In this document: one piece after another, positions 1-8,135 of the stretch
Layout: each line of letters starts with the position of its first letter
How positions within the stretch are numbered: position 1 is the stretch's first letter
Source: Phoronis ovalis
Taxonomy: Eukaryota > Phoronida > Phoronidae
NCBI GenBank assembly: GCA_028565635.1
Contig: JAOXYB010044115.1
Location: 1 to 12,554, forward strand
DNA: 12,554 bases
Reading direction: 5' to 3'
Notes under the pieces: generated by a model
The model's database searches: none
What the model was told of the DNA's origin: nothing
The model's input: the letters and a program-made list of their open reading frames with translations, nothing else
Position numbers and translations under genes: made by a program

Positions 1-185
1 TCCATTTCAATACTGAGTAAAAAATATGAATTCAAAATAATTATACTGAAGGTTTAGGTAAAATCTACTAATAATTAGAAGCTGAATGTGCAGCCCTGGT
101 TTAAATTAATTAGTCTTAAGTAACAATAATAATTCATATTTAAATGTATAAAAAGGAGCGCAAAGTGTCATGGAAAAAGCGTCTC
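1..185. other. AT-rich sequence, no gene seen
   Basis: I see no open frame of useful length, no RNA gene and no clear repeat here. The stretch leads into the G+C-rich dispersed repeat that begins near position 186. Confidence 0.5.
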
Positions 186-345
186 TGAATGCACCAGATT
201 GCAGGAAAACGCACCAAATATTCTACAAATGTCCGGGGGCATGCCCCCGGACCCCCTAGCTTCGCTTTGCGACCTGTGGGCGCTCGCCCTCAAATGCCTT
301 TTTTCCACGCCCCCCCTTCACGAAAATCCTGGATCCGCCACTTTA
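186..345 (+). repeat. G+C-rich dispersed repeat fragment with a 22-bp palindrome, unclassified
   Basis: This block is far richer in G+C than its surroundings and has sharp composition edges. It opens with GAATGCACCAGATTGCAGG, passes through a perfect palindrome at 231-252 and the run GGACCCCCTAG, and ends with AAAATCCTGGATCCGCCAC. The same wording recurs in dispersed repeats of many marine invertebrate genomes, by my memory rather than by any search. The element class is unknown to me. The two small ORFs across it are low-complexity readings of the repeat, not proteins. Edges are judged from composition and are uncertain by about 20 bases. Confidence 0.6.
231..252. repeat. Perfect 22-bp palindrome inside the dispersed repeat
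   Basis: The left half GTCCGGGGGCA is followed directly by its exact reverse complement, with no spacer. As RNA or single-stranded DNA it could fold into a very stable hairpin. It lies in the middle of the G+C-rich repeat, so it is probably a structural part of that element. Confidence 0.9.
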
Positions 346-1100
346 TTGTATGCTACATCAACCTTAATTGCATGTATTTGAACTCGTAACTACTGATTTC
401 AACACTAGGTGGCGATAGAGTTAAAATTCCAATGCATTATTTTTTACGATCGATCACTAAAGTGATTAACAGTGCAAACTACGGTATTAAAACCTAGTAT
501 ATTCTAATTTCTAATTTATTGAAACTAAGACCACCATAGATGTATATTGGACTATGTACTGATACGTGGATTCTAAAAATTAAACGAAGTCGAAGTAGAT
601 CAGACTAGATCTTACCTAGCTGTGACTATGTATATACTTCAGCCAACCTGTACCACCCAGATATTTTGTCAACTTGCAAATTCAAAGTTAGTCCTGCAAG
701 CATGACCCTACTATGGACAGCCTACGGCTTGCCCGTAGCTATTATATAGGGTTATAACCGTCTCATATCTCAGAGTTCTCAGACTATCCGAAGTTCGAAA
801 ATACTTACTTCCCTATTAAATTCCACCAAAATGTTTGATTCTGCCTATTCCTTGACTACTCCGCTTCTTATATCCCCGTATCCAAATAACTTAATTAATG
901 ATTCAACAGCACATCAGCATAAAATCCAAAATGCACTCTTGAACATAACAAAATGATGCAGCCATCATTCACAAGACGTAATCAATGTCAAGGTTATAGA
1001 CAGACAGTGGTATCGATAATAATCGTACAAGAAACTGAATGTGAGACGTTATTAGTGATACATTTATCTTCCGGCAGGTAGCGCTTCAGAGTTTTTAATT
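346..1100. other. Intergenic DNA, no gene recognised
   Basis: No coding sequence, tRNA-like box or tandem repeat was recognised on either strand. The only local signals are a CTCF-like motif at 403-418 and a short inverted repeat, ATCACT-AA-AGTGAT, at 453-466. The region ends at the tail of the LINE copy. Confidence 0.5.
403..418 (+). promoter_or_regulatory. CTCF-like motif (candidate)
   Basis: CACTAGGTGGCGATAG closely fits the CTCF core CCASYAGRKGGC, which is conserved across bilaterians. It is only a motif match. It lies about 60 bases beyond the dispersed repeat and could equally be part of an unrecognised repeat. No occupancy can be inferred from sequence alone. Confidence 0.3.
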
Positions 1101-1103
1101 TAC

Positions 1104-1153
1104 TTTTCAATTCAATTTCAATTAGTTTATTCTCAGTAAAGCCCTCTTCGGGC
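1104..1153 (-). repeat. LINE 3' terminus: stem-loop, AATAAA and TTGAA-type tail
   Basis: In minus-strand order there is a GCCC/GGGC stem with a 5-nt loop (1141-1153), then an AATAAA (1126-1131), then TTGAA-type units to about 1104. This fixes the orientation and the 3' boundary of the element. Confidence 0.7.
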
Positions 1154-1318
1154 CACAAGAGATAATACATTTACATACATTTACAAAAAGATGTCTCAAA
1201 AAGGAGACTAAAAAGTAACAAATAACATGAAAATAAAATAATAAGTAGAAAAAACTATAACATATTAATAATTAAAACATCAAAAAGGCAAACACTGAAT
1301 TAACAAATTTACAATTCT

Positions 1319-2553
1319 CTATACGGAAATTCTGATTGCAACATATTTTACAAATTTACAAATGTTCAATAATAATGAATATTTTTTGTTAGCATTTTGC
1401 ATCAGTTTTTGAAACTTAAAAATGGAAGGGTGTTGATAATAGTACTTTTTTAAATAAAGCTTTCTTTCAATAATAAAGTAGGGACATTCGAATAGATAGT
1501 GAAATTCATCACCTAACAAACCTTTGTTACACAGAATACATAATCTATCGTTGTAATCCACATGGTTGTATAAACCTAATTGTACTGGTAAACCAATATT
1601 CCTGCATCTAAATTTACAATAAGTCTTTCTAAAAGTTCCATGTAAATTAATCAAATATGGTTCGACACAATCTGAAAAAACATTTTTGAAGATTCTGTAA
1701 TTTGAATACATATTAGAATTTAATAACTTATTATGCCAATTTTGTATGAATTGATCTTTTAATTTCAATGAAACTGCATGTTTAGCCAAATTTTCCCAGG
1801 TACTTCCTGTGTTAACCAAATGTTATTCATTCCACAATTTTGTAATGTTCTCCTAATAAAATCTATCCACCCCGAAGTAAATTCATTTTTAATATTCAAT
1901 TCATACAAAATCTTATATATAACACTAGACAGTTTGTTTTCATTGAAAGACATAATATTTCTCCAATACATTATAATTCTTGTTTTGATTTTAATTTCCA
2001 GAGGATATTGGCCCAATTCAGAATAAACAAAATTGTTTGGAGTATTTTTGTTAACACCTAAGAGAATTTTGCAGAATCTTGTATGGAATCTTTCAATTAA
2101 AGTTATATTTTCAAATCCCCAAACCTCACAACCATGCAATAATATTGGGACTACTAATGAATCAAAAAGACCTAACTGAACATCAATAGGTAACAAAAAT
2201 TTACTTGCCTTTCGTAAAAGGGCAAACATAGCTCTGTTAGCCTGATCATAATTATTTTTCAATGTCTTTTGGAATTTTCCATTATAGTTAAATTTAACAC
2301 CTAAGTATGAGAAATCATGTACAATATCTAATTTTACATTATTAAGTAAAAATGACAATTTTTTTCTTACTTTACCTCTTGAGAATATGACAATTTTTGT
2401 TTTAGATTCATTAATCTTCATTTTATATCTTATACAATAGTCGTTCAAAGCATTTAAGGCTAACTGAAGTTACTTACTTGATTCTGCTAATATTATAGTA
2501 TCATCTGCATATAGCAAGATAAATAATTTTAAGTAATTCGATATTTCATCTGT
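1319..2553 (-). pseudogene. LINE ORF2 fragment: reverse transcriptase C-terminal part, broken
   Basis: The minus-strand frame enters with NYLKLFILLYADDTIILAE, which carries the catalytic YADD box (plus positions 2500-2511). An in-frame TAA follows at 2470-2472. The frame then runs through typical LINE blocks: INESKTK, DFSYLGVKF, ANRAMFALLRKA and VVPILLHGCEVWG. Near 1795-1815 the homology moves to another frame, an apparent one-base indel, and continues as TWENLAKHAV, DQFIQNWH and YRIFK. It ends with a C-x2-C-x9-H-x4-C knuckle within RLCILCNKGLLGDEFHYLFE and stops naturally at 1319. The endonuclease and the first RT blocks are absent. One stop and one frameshift mean the copy is dead, though the rest of the frame is well kept, which suggests a fairly recent insertion. 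Confidence 0.85.
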
Positions 2554-3588
2554 TTATGTCATAGAAAACGAGGCTGTTTAGCTTACTGCCATAAGTAGGT
2601 GCAACAAAAGCGTAAATGCTGATTTGAGACAATTCCTCATTCTGTGCTAAAGATATATACATTCATAACAGCCAAAACAGATTACTGGAGTGAGCCTTTG
2701 CTTTTTGTTGGATATACCTACGGAGTCATCTATTCATATGTATTTAGGTTGGCTATTCAAACTGCCTTATCCAAAGTAATTGATCTAAATTAAAATACGC
2801 TCAAAGATCTAGGCACTTGTCATCAACCAACTTTTAACATGTAAATATCAGAGCGAGGTCGAAAAACACTTTTTTATTATAAATTGCTATATCAAAAAAT
2901 TACCATTTTGACTTTTCAGATTTATTTTTCAAACAAAAAATGGTTTTGAAGCAAAAAACACAGTTTATATCCATTACGACTAACCGTTTAAGACAGTATT
3001 GATAATATAACAATAATGTATGGTTTACCTAGAAATATGCCACCCCATCATATATAGATTTTGTTGTTTTAGAAAGTTCGGTACAATTTGTAATATTTTC
3101 GCATTTCAGGATCAACATTTTTAATTTCAGTTTATCTCTTATAAAGAACAACGTATAAGTTAGTGTTCATTCGTTAGTGTTTTGAAATACTACTGGAAGC
3201 ACAACTGGTTCATTTTATTATAATAAAATCACTCTGGATGTAATGCATTTCTATCTACTTATCGATGCTTTGCATATGTATCTTGATTTATACTCAGCAT
3301 TTGCAATTGTAACACATTATTTCCGTACAAAACATATTTTATTGTTACTAAAAAAGTTACATAAACAATCTAACAAGCCATTGATAAAATGCAAAACTAT
3401 ACAAAGAATACATATACCAATTTTACACATTAAACATCCTGTAGTCTGTTTAGGTCAATATCGAGTTCATATAACGAAGTTTACATTAAATTTGATAATG
3501 TAATGTTGAACAAAGCCACCTTTACGTATTAATCACAAGATGAAGTTTATATATTATAAACAAAACAGTAGTTGCCAACCTGTAGTTT
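2554..3588. other. Intergenic DNA, no gene recognised
   Basis: Strongly AT-rich. The longest ORF here, plus strand 3243-3503, has 86 codons rich in Leu, Ile, His and Lys. It has no recognisable domain, and its composition is what AT-rich DNA gives by chance. No RNA gene, tandem repeat or TE coding remnant was seen. The LINE 5' truncation point forms the left edge. Confidence 0.5.
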
Positions 3589-3643
3589 CTTGTTGTAATT
3601 AAAATCGTAAGTACTTACGATTTCGTAAATTTTACGATACAAG
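3589..3643. repeat. Nested inverted repeats of CGTAA/TTACG units
   Basis: A perfect 22-bp palindrome at 3602-3623 (half-site AAATCGTAAGT) is followed at once by a second palindrome at 3624-3636 (CGTAAA-T-TTTACG). CTTGT (3589-3593) and ACAAG (3639-3643) flank the group as an outer inverted pair. The block could fold as one imperfect hairpin. It resembles the terminal or subterminal structure of a small non-autonomous DNA element, but no second end or target duplication was found. Confidence 0.7.
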
Positions 3644-3731
3644 TTTTTGATACCCTCGTTTTAACATCCTCTTATGTCAGGGGCGGATACAGAGCACTGT
3701 TGTGACAGATTTCCAAATTAGTTTTATTTTT

Positions 3732-3779
3732 TTCCACTAGCTGGCGCTTCTATTATTGCGTCATCGCCATCTGGTGGAA
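3732..3779. repeat. Imperfect inverted repeat of two CTCF-like motifs
   Basis: Two 15-base arms face each other: TTCCACTAGCTGGCG (3732-3746) and CGCCATCTGGTGGAA (3765-3779). The second, read on the minus strand, matches the first at 13 of 15 bases. Each arm contains a good fit to the CTCF core CCASYAGRKGGC, in opposite orientations about 18 bases apart. The arms could instead be terminal inverted repeats of a tiny element. Confidence 0.55.
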
Positions 3780-4276
3780 GATTGTCAAATGGTGTAACAT
3801 AAAAAGTCTCAGTGACGTGATTACCATAAAATAATCTATTTATTGCCAAACAGAAAATCTTACATTTCCATAGTCACTTCAACAAACTAATAAATGGCTT
3901 CCATTTGGAACTTCCACACCATGTGAGATTAATTAATCTATGAACAAAATATAAACAAAAGCAGTCCTATATAATTTTAATCCGGACCCGCATTGGTTAA
4001 ATTATTACGTTTTCAATAATCTTGCCGTGGTTGATTAGGCTAACAAAGAAAATAAAGGATAAAAGATGATGTAGGCTTGTTGAACACATGGGGTAGGAAC
4101 ACTCATAATTTTATAATTAACACATTTTAGCCGGTGCTTATACATTCAAATAAGTTAATGCAAGCTCATACGATTACAGCATAGAGGAACAAGGGAACCG
4201 CTTCTAGCCTAGGAAAACGGTCATGAAATCGTGACCGTTTTCGAAACAACTTTTAACATGATTTTCATAGGGTTTT
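3780..4276 (-). other. Likely 3' UTR and downstream flank of the LRR gene
   Basis: This lies immediately downstream of the LRR stop codon on the minus strand. It holds an 11-bp stem-loop (4213-4242) and two possible minus-strand poly(A) signals: ATTAAA at plus positions 3976-3981 and AATAAA at 3839-3844. Those would give 3' UTRs of roughly 300 to 450 bases. Which one is used, if either, cannot be told from the sequence. Confidence 0.4.
4213..4242 (-). repeat. Perfect 11-bp stem-loop in the probable LRR 3' UTR
   Basis: GAAAACGGTCA at 4213-4223 and TGACCGTTTTC at 4232-4242 are exact inverted copies separated by 8 bases. It begins 35 bases past the LRR stop codon, so it would be transcribed in the mRNA. 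It could act as an RNA structural element or be a chance palindrome. Confidence 0.6.
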
Positions 4277-5292
4277 CTAGGATTTTTTTTCCCCAGAAAT
4301 TTTGTGACAGTGTTCCAGAAAACGGTGGAAATCCCCATATATCCGCGCCCCCATGTACCTATCTAGCAGGCAATTTTCTTCTTCACACTCAGAACAGATT
4401 ATTCCCATTACCAAATACTGACATAGTATTTCTACATCATTACAATCACATACTTGTTGTTGCAGAGGACTTCCCATTATATTACCTCTCAATTTTATCT
4501 CTGTAAGTTGTTCTAGAATGACCAGTTGTTTCAATTCCTCTGGAATAGATGTCAGTTTATTGTTCTCGAAACTTACTTTATATAAATTGTGTAGCTCAGC
4601 AAAACCCTGTGGTATATCTGTTAATCTGTTGTCGCCAACATCTAACTCTTCCAGCTTCTTCAGGTTTCGAATGCCTTGCGGAAGTTCTTCTAGCTTATTC
4701 TTACTCACATTCATCTCCAATAGTTTTCCTAAGCGACACACCGCTTGCTCCAATACACGAAGCTTGTTGCCCTCCAATAGAAGTTTCTCAAGGTTTTTGA
4801 GTTTACATATCCAGTATGGTACTACATTAAGCCGATTGTTGCTGAGGTCTAGTATTTTTAGTTTCACCAGTTCACTAAATCTTTCGTTTAAATTAGCTAT
4901 TTCGTTTCCTGCTTCTATTTCCGCTCGATGCACATTCCCCATATACACTTCCTCTATAGAGTTACATGTGTAAACACAGTTGGGTACCATTTGAAATCTA
5001 TTACTGGTAACATCTAACACCAAAAGGCCGCTAGGTAGGTTTGCAGGTAGGGTTTGCAATCTATTATTTCTAATTCTCAATTCTTTTAAGTTACGTAGAT
5101 TTGTAATTTTACTAGATATTGATGTAATTGTATTATTAGACAGGCTCAACGTTGTTATGTCAGTCATCTGATATACGTCTTCTGGAATGTCACTTAATTG
5201 TTTATTTTCAAGTACAAGCTTCATTCCTTCAGCATGATTCGGATCGGGGACACTAAGATGAATCAGTGTGTAATAGCTGTAGTCCTGGTCAC
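4277..5292 (-). other. LRR gene coding exon 3 (repeats and C-terminus)
   Basis: The acceptor is CTTCATCTAG at 5293-5302, read on the minus strand. The frame is open from the first exon base through DQDYSYYTLIHLSVPDPNHA, which lies upstream of the ATG at 5224-5222, so that ATG is internal Met77. Repeats read as units such as LKILDLSNNRLNVVP and LEELDVGDNRLTDIP. The stop is TAG at 4277-4279. Intron 2 is 517 bases (5293-5809) and holds only a minor inverted repeat, CTCGTTGT/ACAACGAG, at 5573-5605. Confidence 0.9.
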
Positions 5293-6176
5293 CTAGATGA
5301 AGATATTAGACACAGGAATAATAAGATTGACTTGTCACATTTTGCATTGATATGGATAGTTTTGGTGCCCGTGGTGACTGGTATCTTGTACCATCAAAAG
5401 TAGCATGTGACGTCAACAAGCACATGAAGTTGGGAAATATAACACCATACTTCCTTTGAATAGTATGTCAGTTAATTTATATATGAAAAATCGAAACGTA
5501 CAACTTACAACTACCTACTCATAACTGAATAGATAACATTTAAATTCGCCGATTTTGTGTTACCTGACGTCTCTCGTTGTTGTTGATTGCTCAAAGTACA
5601 ACGAGCACTAGAATTATTTATATTAATGCACTCTGAAAATATAGCTTATTTGAAACAAATACTAAATAAATTTAGTAGGCTACTGTTATCGTGCTTACCG
5701 ACTGCATTTGAAGCGTGTATGATAAATTAAAGTAAATGTTGAGGGCATAGATTTTTTGAGTCACAATTTCAATTGTTCTATATTATTCGCAATATTTTAA
5801 AAGTTTTACCGTATAGAGGCAGTCTCATGACAGCAGCGTATGCAACGCCTGCAGCTAAACAGCCACCTAAAAAATAAAGGTACATGCTAAAATGAGACAT
5901 GAAAATTTCACCCACTAGCTCATTTCAATGTTTTAGCTTTCCAGCTGCGCAGGTTAAAGCTGGTACATATACGGATCTTCAATGCAAAATCAATCAAAAG
6001 GTAAATTATTCACTACGTCTAAAAGCTATTTATATTAAGATAATATCTATTTTCTAAAGCATAAAATATCTACCTGTTACAGATCCTGCTGGTCCTACGA
6101 CTGAACCTATCGCTGATCCAACTGCTCCAGCTGCAACGGCTGCTGCCGAAGCTACTGTTTGTTTAAACCAGCTCAT
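4277..6176 (-). CDS. Leucine-rich-repeat protein with Ala/Gly-rich glycine-zipper N-terminus, three exons
   Basis: The joined CDS is complement(4277..5292, 5810..5866, 6074..6176), 1176 nt and 391 residues. The start ATG (6176-6174) has A at -3. Both introns are GT-AG and phase 1, and each junction rebuilds a Gly codon (residues 35 and 54). Residues 8-50 are Ala/Gly/Val-rich and hydrophobic, with G20-x3-G24-x3-G28, a glycine-zipper spacing. From residue 77 about ten LRRs follow, of the LxxLxLxxNxLxxIPxxIxxL type found in cytoplasmic SHOC2-like proteins. An irregular 32-residue block at 166-197 interrupts them. The C-terminus (335-391) is Cys-rich. LRRs are protein-binding scaffolds; the partner is unknown, and the N-terminus suggests membrane association (inference). 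I cannot name an orthologue. Exon 3 ends in an A8 run next to the stop. Confidence 0.85.
5810..5866 (-). other. LRR gene coding exon 2 (57 nt micro-exon)
   Basis: It follows a pyrimidine-rich acceptor (CCTTTATTTTTTAG) and ends TAC-G before the donor GTAAAA. It encodes GCLAAGVAYAAVMRLPLY plus the two split Gly codons. Intron 1 is 207 bases (5867-6073). With both junctions in phase 1, skipping this exon would keep the frame and shorten the hydrophobic N-terminus by 19 residues. Confidence 0.75.
6074..6176 (-). other. LRR gene coding exon 1 (34 codons plus one base)
   Basis: It begins MSWFKQTVASAAAVAAGAVG and ends ACA-G before the donor GTAGAT. The residues are almost all Ala, Gly, Val and Ser after the charged Lys5. 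Upstream, minus-strand CTCCTTCAG ends 11 bases before the ATG and could be the acceptor of a 5' UTR intron, so the transcription start is not determined. Confidence 0.75.
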
Positions 6177-6910
6177 TGTGTTTTTTCTGAAGGAGTATAT
6201 AACAAAACCTTACACCTGTATGCCTATAATGCAATATGACACGACATTGTAGGGACATATAAAATATAATTCCACATAGCATAACAGAATATATATAGCG
6301 ACAATTTGTTTTTTCAAAAATAATATTTTACTATACATATCATACATCAAATTAAAAGCTATTTAATAAGCTTTGTTTTACCGTTACCGTTGCATCTTTT
6401 TTCATAAATTTTGTAGATGTTACTGGAGTTTTGTCCAAATTGTCCAAATTTTGTTATTTCCTACCATTCTCATAGAAGATTTAGTATGGAATTGGTGGAG
6501 AAATATATATAAATCAGTGTACATGTTCGTTTAAAGTAAGACCGGGTTAAAGTAAACCATTTTCTGGGTGCATTTTATATAGTCAAATCTATTATCAACT
6601 TGCAAGAACTGATAAAATAAATTTAAAAGAATTTTAAATTATCATGTCCTGTAATAACGAAATTGTGTCCTACATTTTCTTATCAACACATCAGGCCCGG
6701 ACATCAGATAGCGTGTTGCCAAAGATAAAGCACTATTCGTATATTACCGATATTACACGCAGTTTCCACCATGATAAATTTAATTTTGTGAATTTTCAAA
6801 ATGATAGGCTTTTGCTATGATAAATGCTAGTTGCAAGCCTATGCTACATAGTACAAAGTGCTAGGATAAAAACAACATACTGGATTTATAAGCAATAAAT
6901 TTAGGCAAGT
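6177..6910. other. Upstream flank of the LRR gene, no other gene seen
   Basis: This should hold the LRR promoter on the minus strand and perhaps a 5' UTR exon. There is no convincing TATA box at a useful distance. The only patterns are a tandem 9-mer TTGTCCAAA at 6431-6448 and a duplicated TTAAAGTAA near 6532-6558. No coding remnant was recognised. Confidence 0.4.
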
Positions 6911-7300
6911 GGCGGTCCCTAGTGATGCCAGTGTCATCTATAATATAACCAATTAAAATATAATTGTTCAATTAACATGTCCATCAAATATCATTACTCT
7001 AGCATGAAGACTACTTGAGTTATAAGCAAAACGTAAACTGTTATGTGGCAATCTCTGGTTGTGACCTAGTCATGATCACTTATTACTTAACCAATTCAAA
7101 TATAATTGTTCAATTAACCTACCCACCGAGTTTCAATACGGTACCATAAAGACTACTTGAGACAAAAACAAAAACATAAACCTTTAAGTGGTGGTCTTTG
7201 GCGGTGACCTTGAGCACTATTAGGTAACTAACTAAAGATAATCATTTATGTAACCTACTCGCTAAGCTGCATTATTCTAGTTAAAAAAATATTGTGAGTG
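6911..7300 (+). repeat. Diverged tandem repeat, three units of about 140 bp
   Basis: Units start near 6911, 7047 and 7190, giving periods of about 136 and 143 bases. Shared blocks recur in order: a GTGGCGGTCTCTGG-like start, GTGACCT, TTAACCAATTCAAATATAAT, GTTCAATTAAC, CCATAAAGACTACTTGAG and CAAAAACATAAAC. Units one and two are close to each other and unit three is more decayed. The wording resembles the 'TGACC...AGTTTCAT...CTTGAGTTAT' dispersed repeats common in bivalve genomes, from memory rather than a search. No ORF spans it. Confidence 0.75.
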
Positions 7301-8135
7301 CAAAATGTTCCCAAGAGTAAATATTCCTACATACGTTGACCTCCTTCTGCCGACTACCGTCTAGTTTTGTCAGACAATAGCAGGTAAGCATTTTTTTTCT
7401 CACTACTTTTTTAATTTTTGTTTTCCTTAAATGATCTTAAGTATTTTAAATAAGTTTTATAGACAACAGTTTTATTGCTTTTGTCCTAATATCCATAGGG
7501 TAAATGTACATAGGATAAAGATAATTCAAATTTATGTAATTTAATAATAGTTCTGATTTAAGCATTCAAGTATTTTGTAAATATCGAGAGATCAACTGAA
7601 TCTTACGTACCTTATTGTTTTTAAACGCATGTATTCCAACAGAAATCTAAACTGTTGAGTCTGCTTTAATTTAAATTAAAACGTACTAATAAGAATTGGT
7701 GTTATTTAAGTGTAACACTGGGTAATTGAAACTGCATGCATTCCTTCTTAGTTTTGGTACACTAACAGGATCAATTTGATAAAAAAAGTTATGGGTCGGT
7801 TTATCTACCTGTCTTAGTACACAAGTGCACAGCTATAGCTAGCTATTGTGCTATCAGATTCCGTACTCGTACAAGCATGAAACTGTATGTAATTCTATTC
7901 CGGGATTCTATTCAACGTTTCACGATCTATAGGATTAAGAATGCTGTTTTGTGTTTCAGCAAATAACTTACCTTCTCACTCAACATCGAGTGGTTGAAAC
8001 CAAGTAATCGATATTAGGGTTTCGATCTTACATAGTGACGGTCAGAAACAGCTGGTAGATATTCACCCGTCTTGTGTTGATTCACAAAACTCAAGACAAC
8101 ACTAAATATACCGCTAGTACTTTTTCAACCAATAA
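7301..8135. other. Unexplained sequence with a candidate plus-strand splice donor
   Basis: CAG|GTAAGC at about 7380-7388 is a near-consensus plus-strand donor, so bases from the end of the tandem repeat to 7382 could be a noncoding first exon. A pyrimidine-rich acceptor-like site, TTTTGTGTTTCAG, ends near 7971, but the following sequence has stops in all frames before long. No complete gene can be drawn. Confidence 0.3.

Larger units (their letters stand above)
1104..2553 (-). mobile_element. 5'-truncated non-LTR retrotransposon (LINE), 3' part
   Basis: Read on the minus strand this is the 3' portion of a LINE: the end of the reverse-transcriptase domain, the rest of ORF2, a 3' UTR of about 200 bases, an AATAAA (plus positions 1126-1131) and a tail of TTGAA-type units (about 1104-1123). 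A small stem-loop, GCCC-loop-GGGC, lies at 1141-1153 just before the end, as is common at LINE 3' ends recognised by their own reverse transcriptase. Family-like sequence stops near 2553, so the copy is 5'-truncated, the usual result of incomplete target-primed reverse transcription. I could not find target-site duplications. The clade is not assigned. Confidence 0.85.

Noticed and set aside
1778-2026. 82-codon plus-strand ORF
   Set aside because: It is antisense to the LINE ORF2 fragment, whose minus-strand frame has clear reverse-transcriptase motifs.
3243-3503. 86-codon plus-strand ORF, considered as a small gene
   Set aside because: No domain, signal or homology was recognised. Its Leu/Ile/His/Lys-rich make-up fits chance opening in AT-rich DNA.
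4518-4973. 151-codon plus-strand ORF
   Set aside because: It lies antisense within the LRR exon. The regular repeat codons of the real gene keep the opposite strand open, and its Ser/Phe/Leu-rich translation shows no domain.
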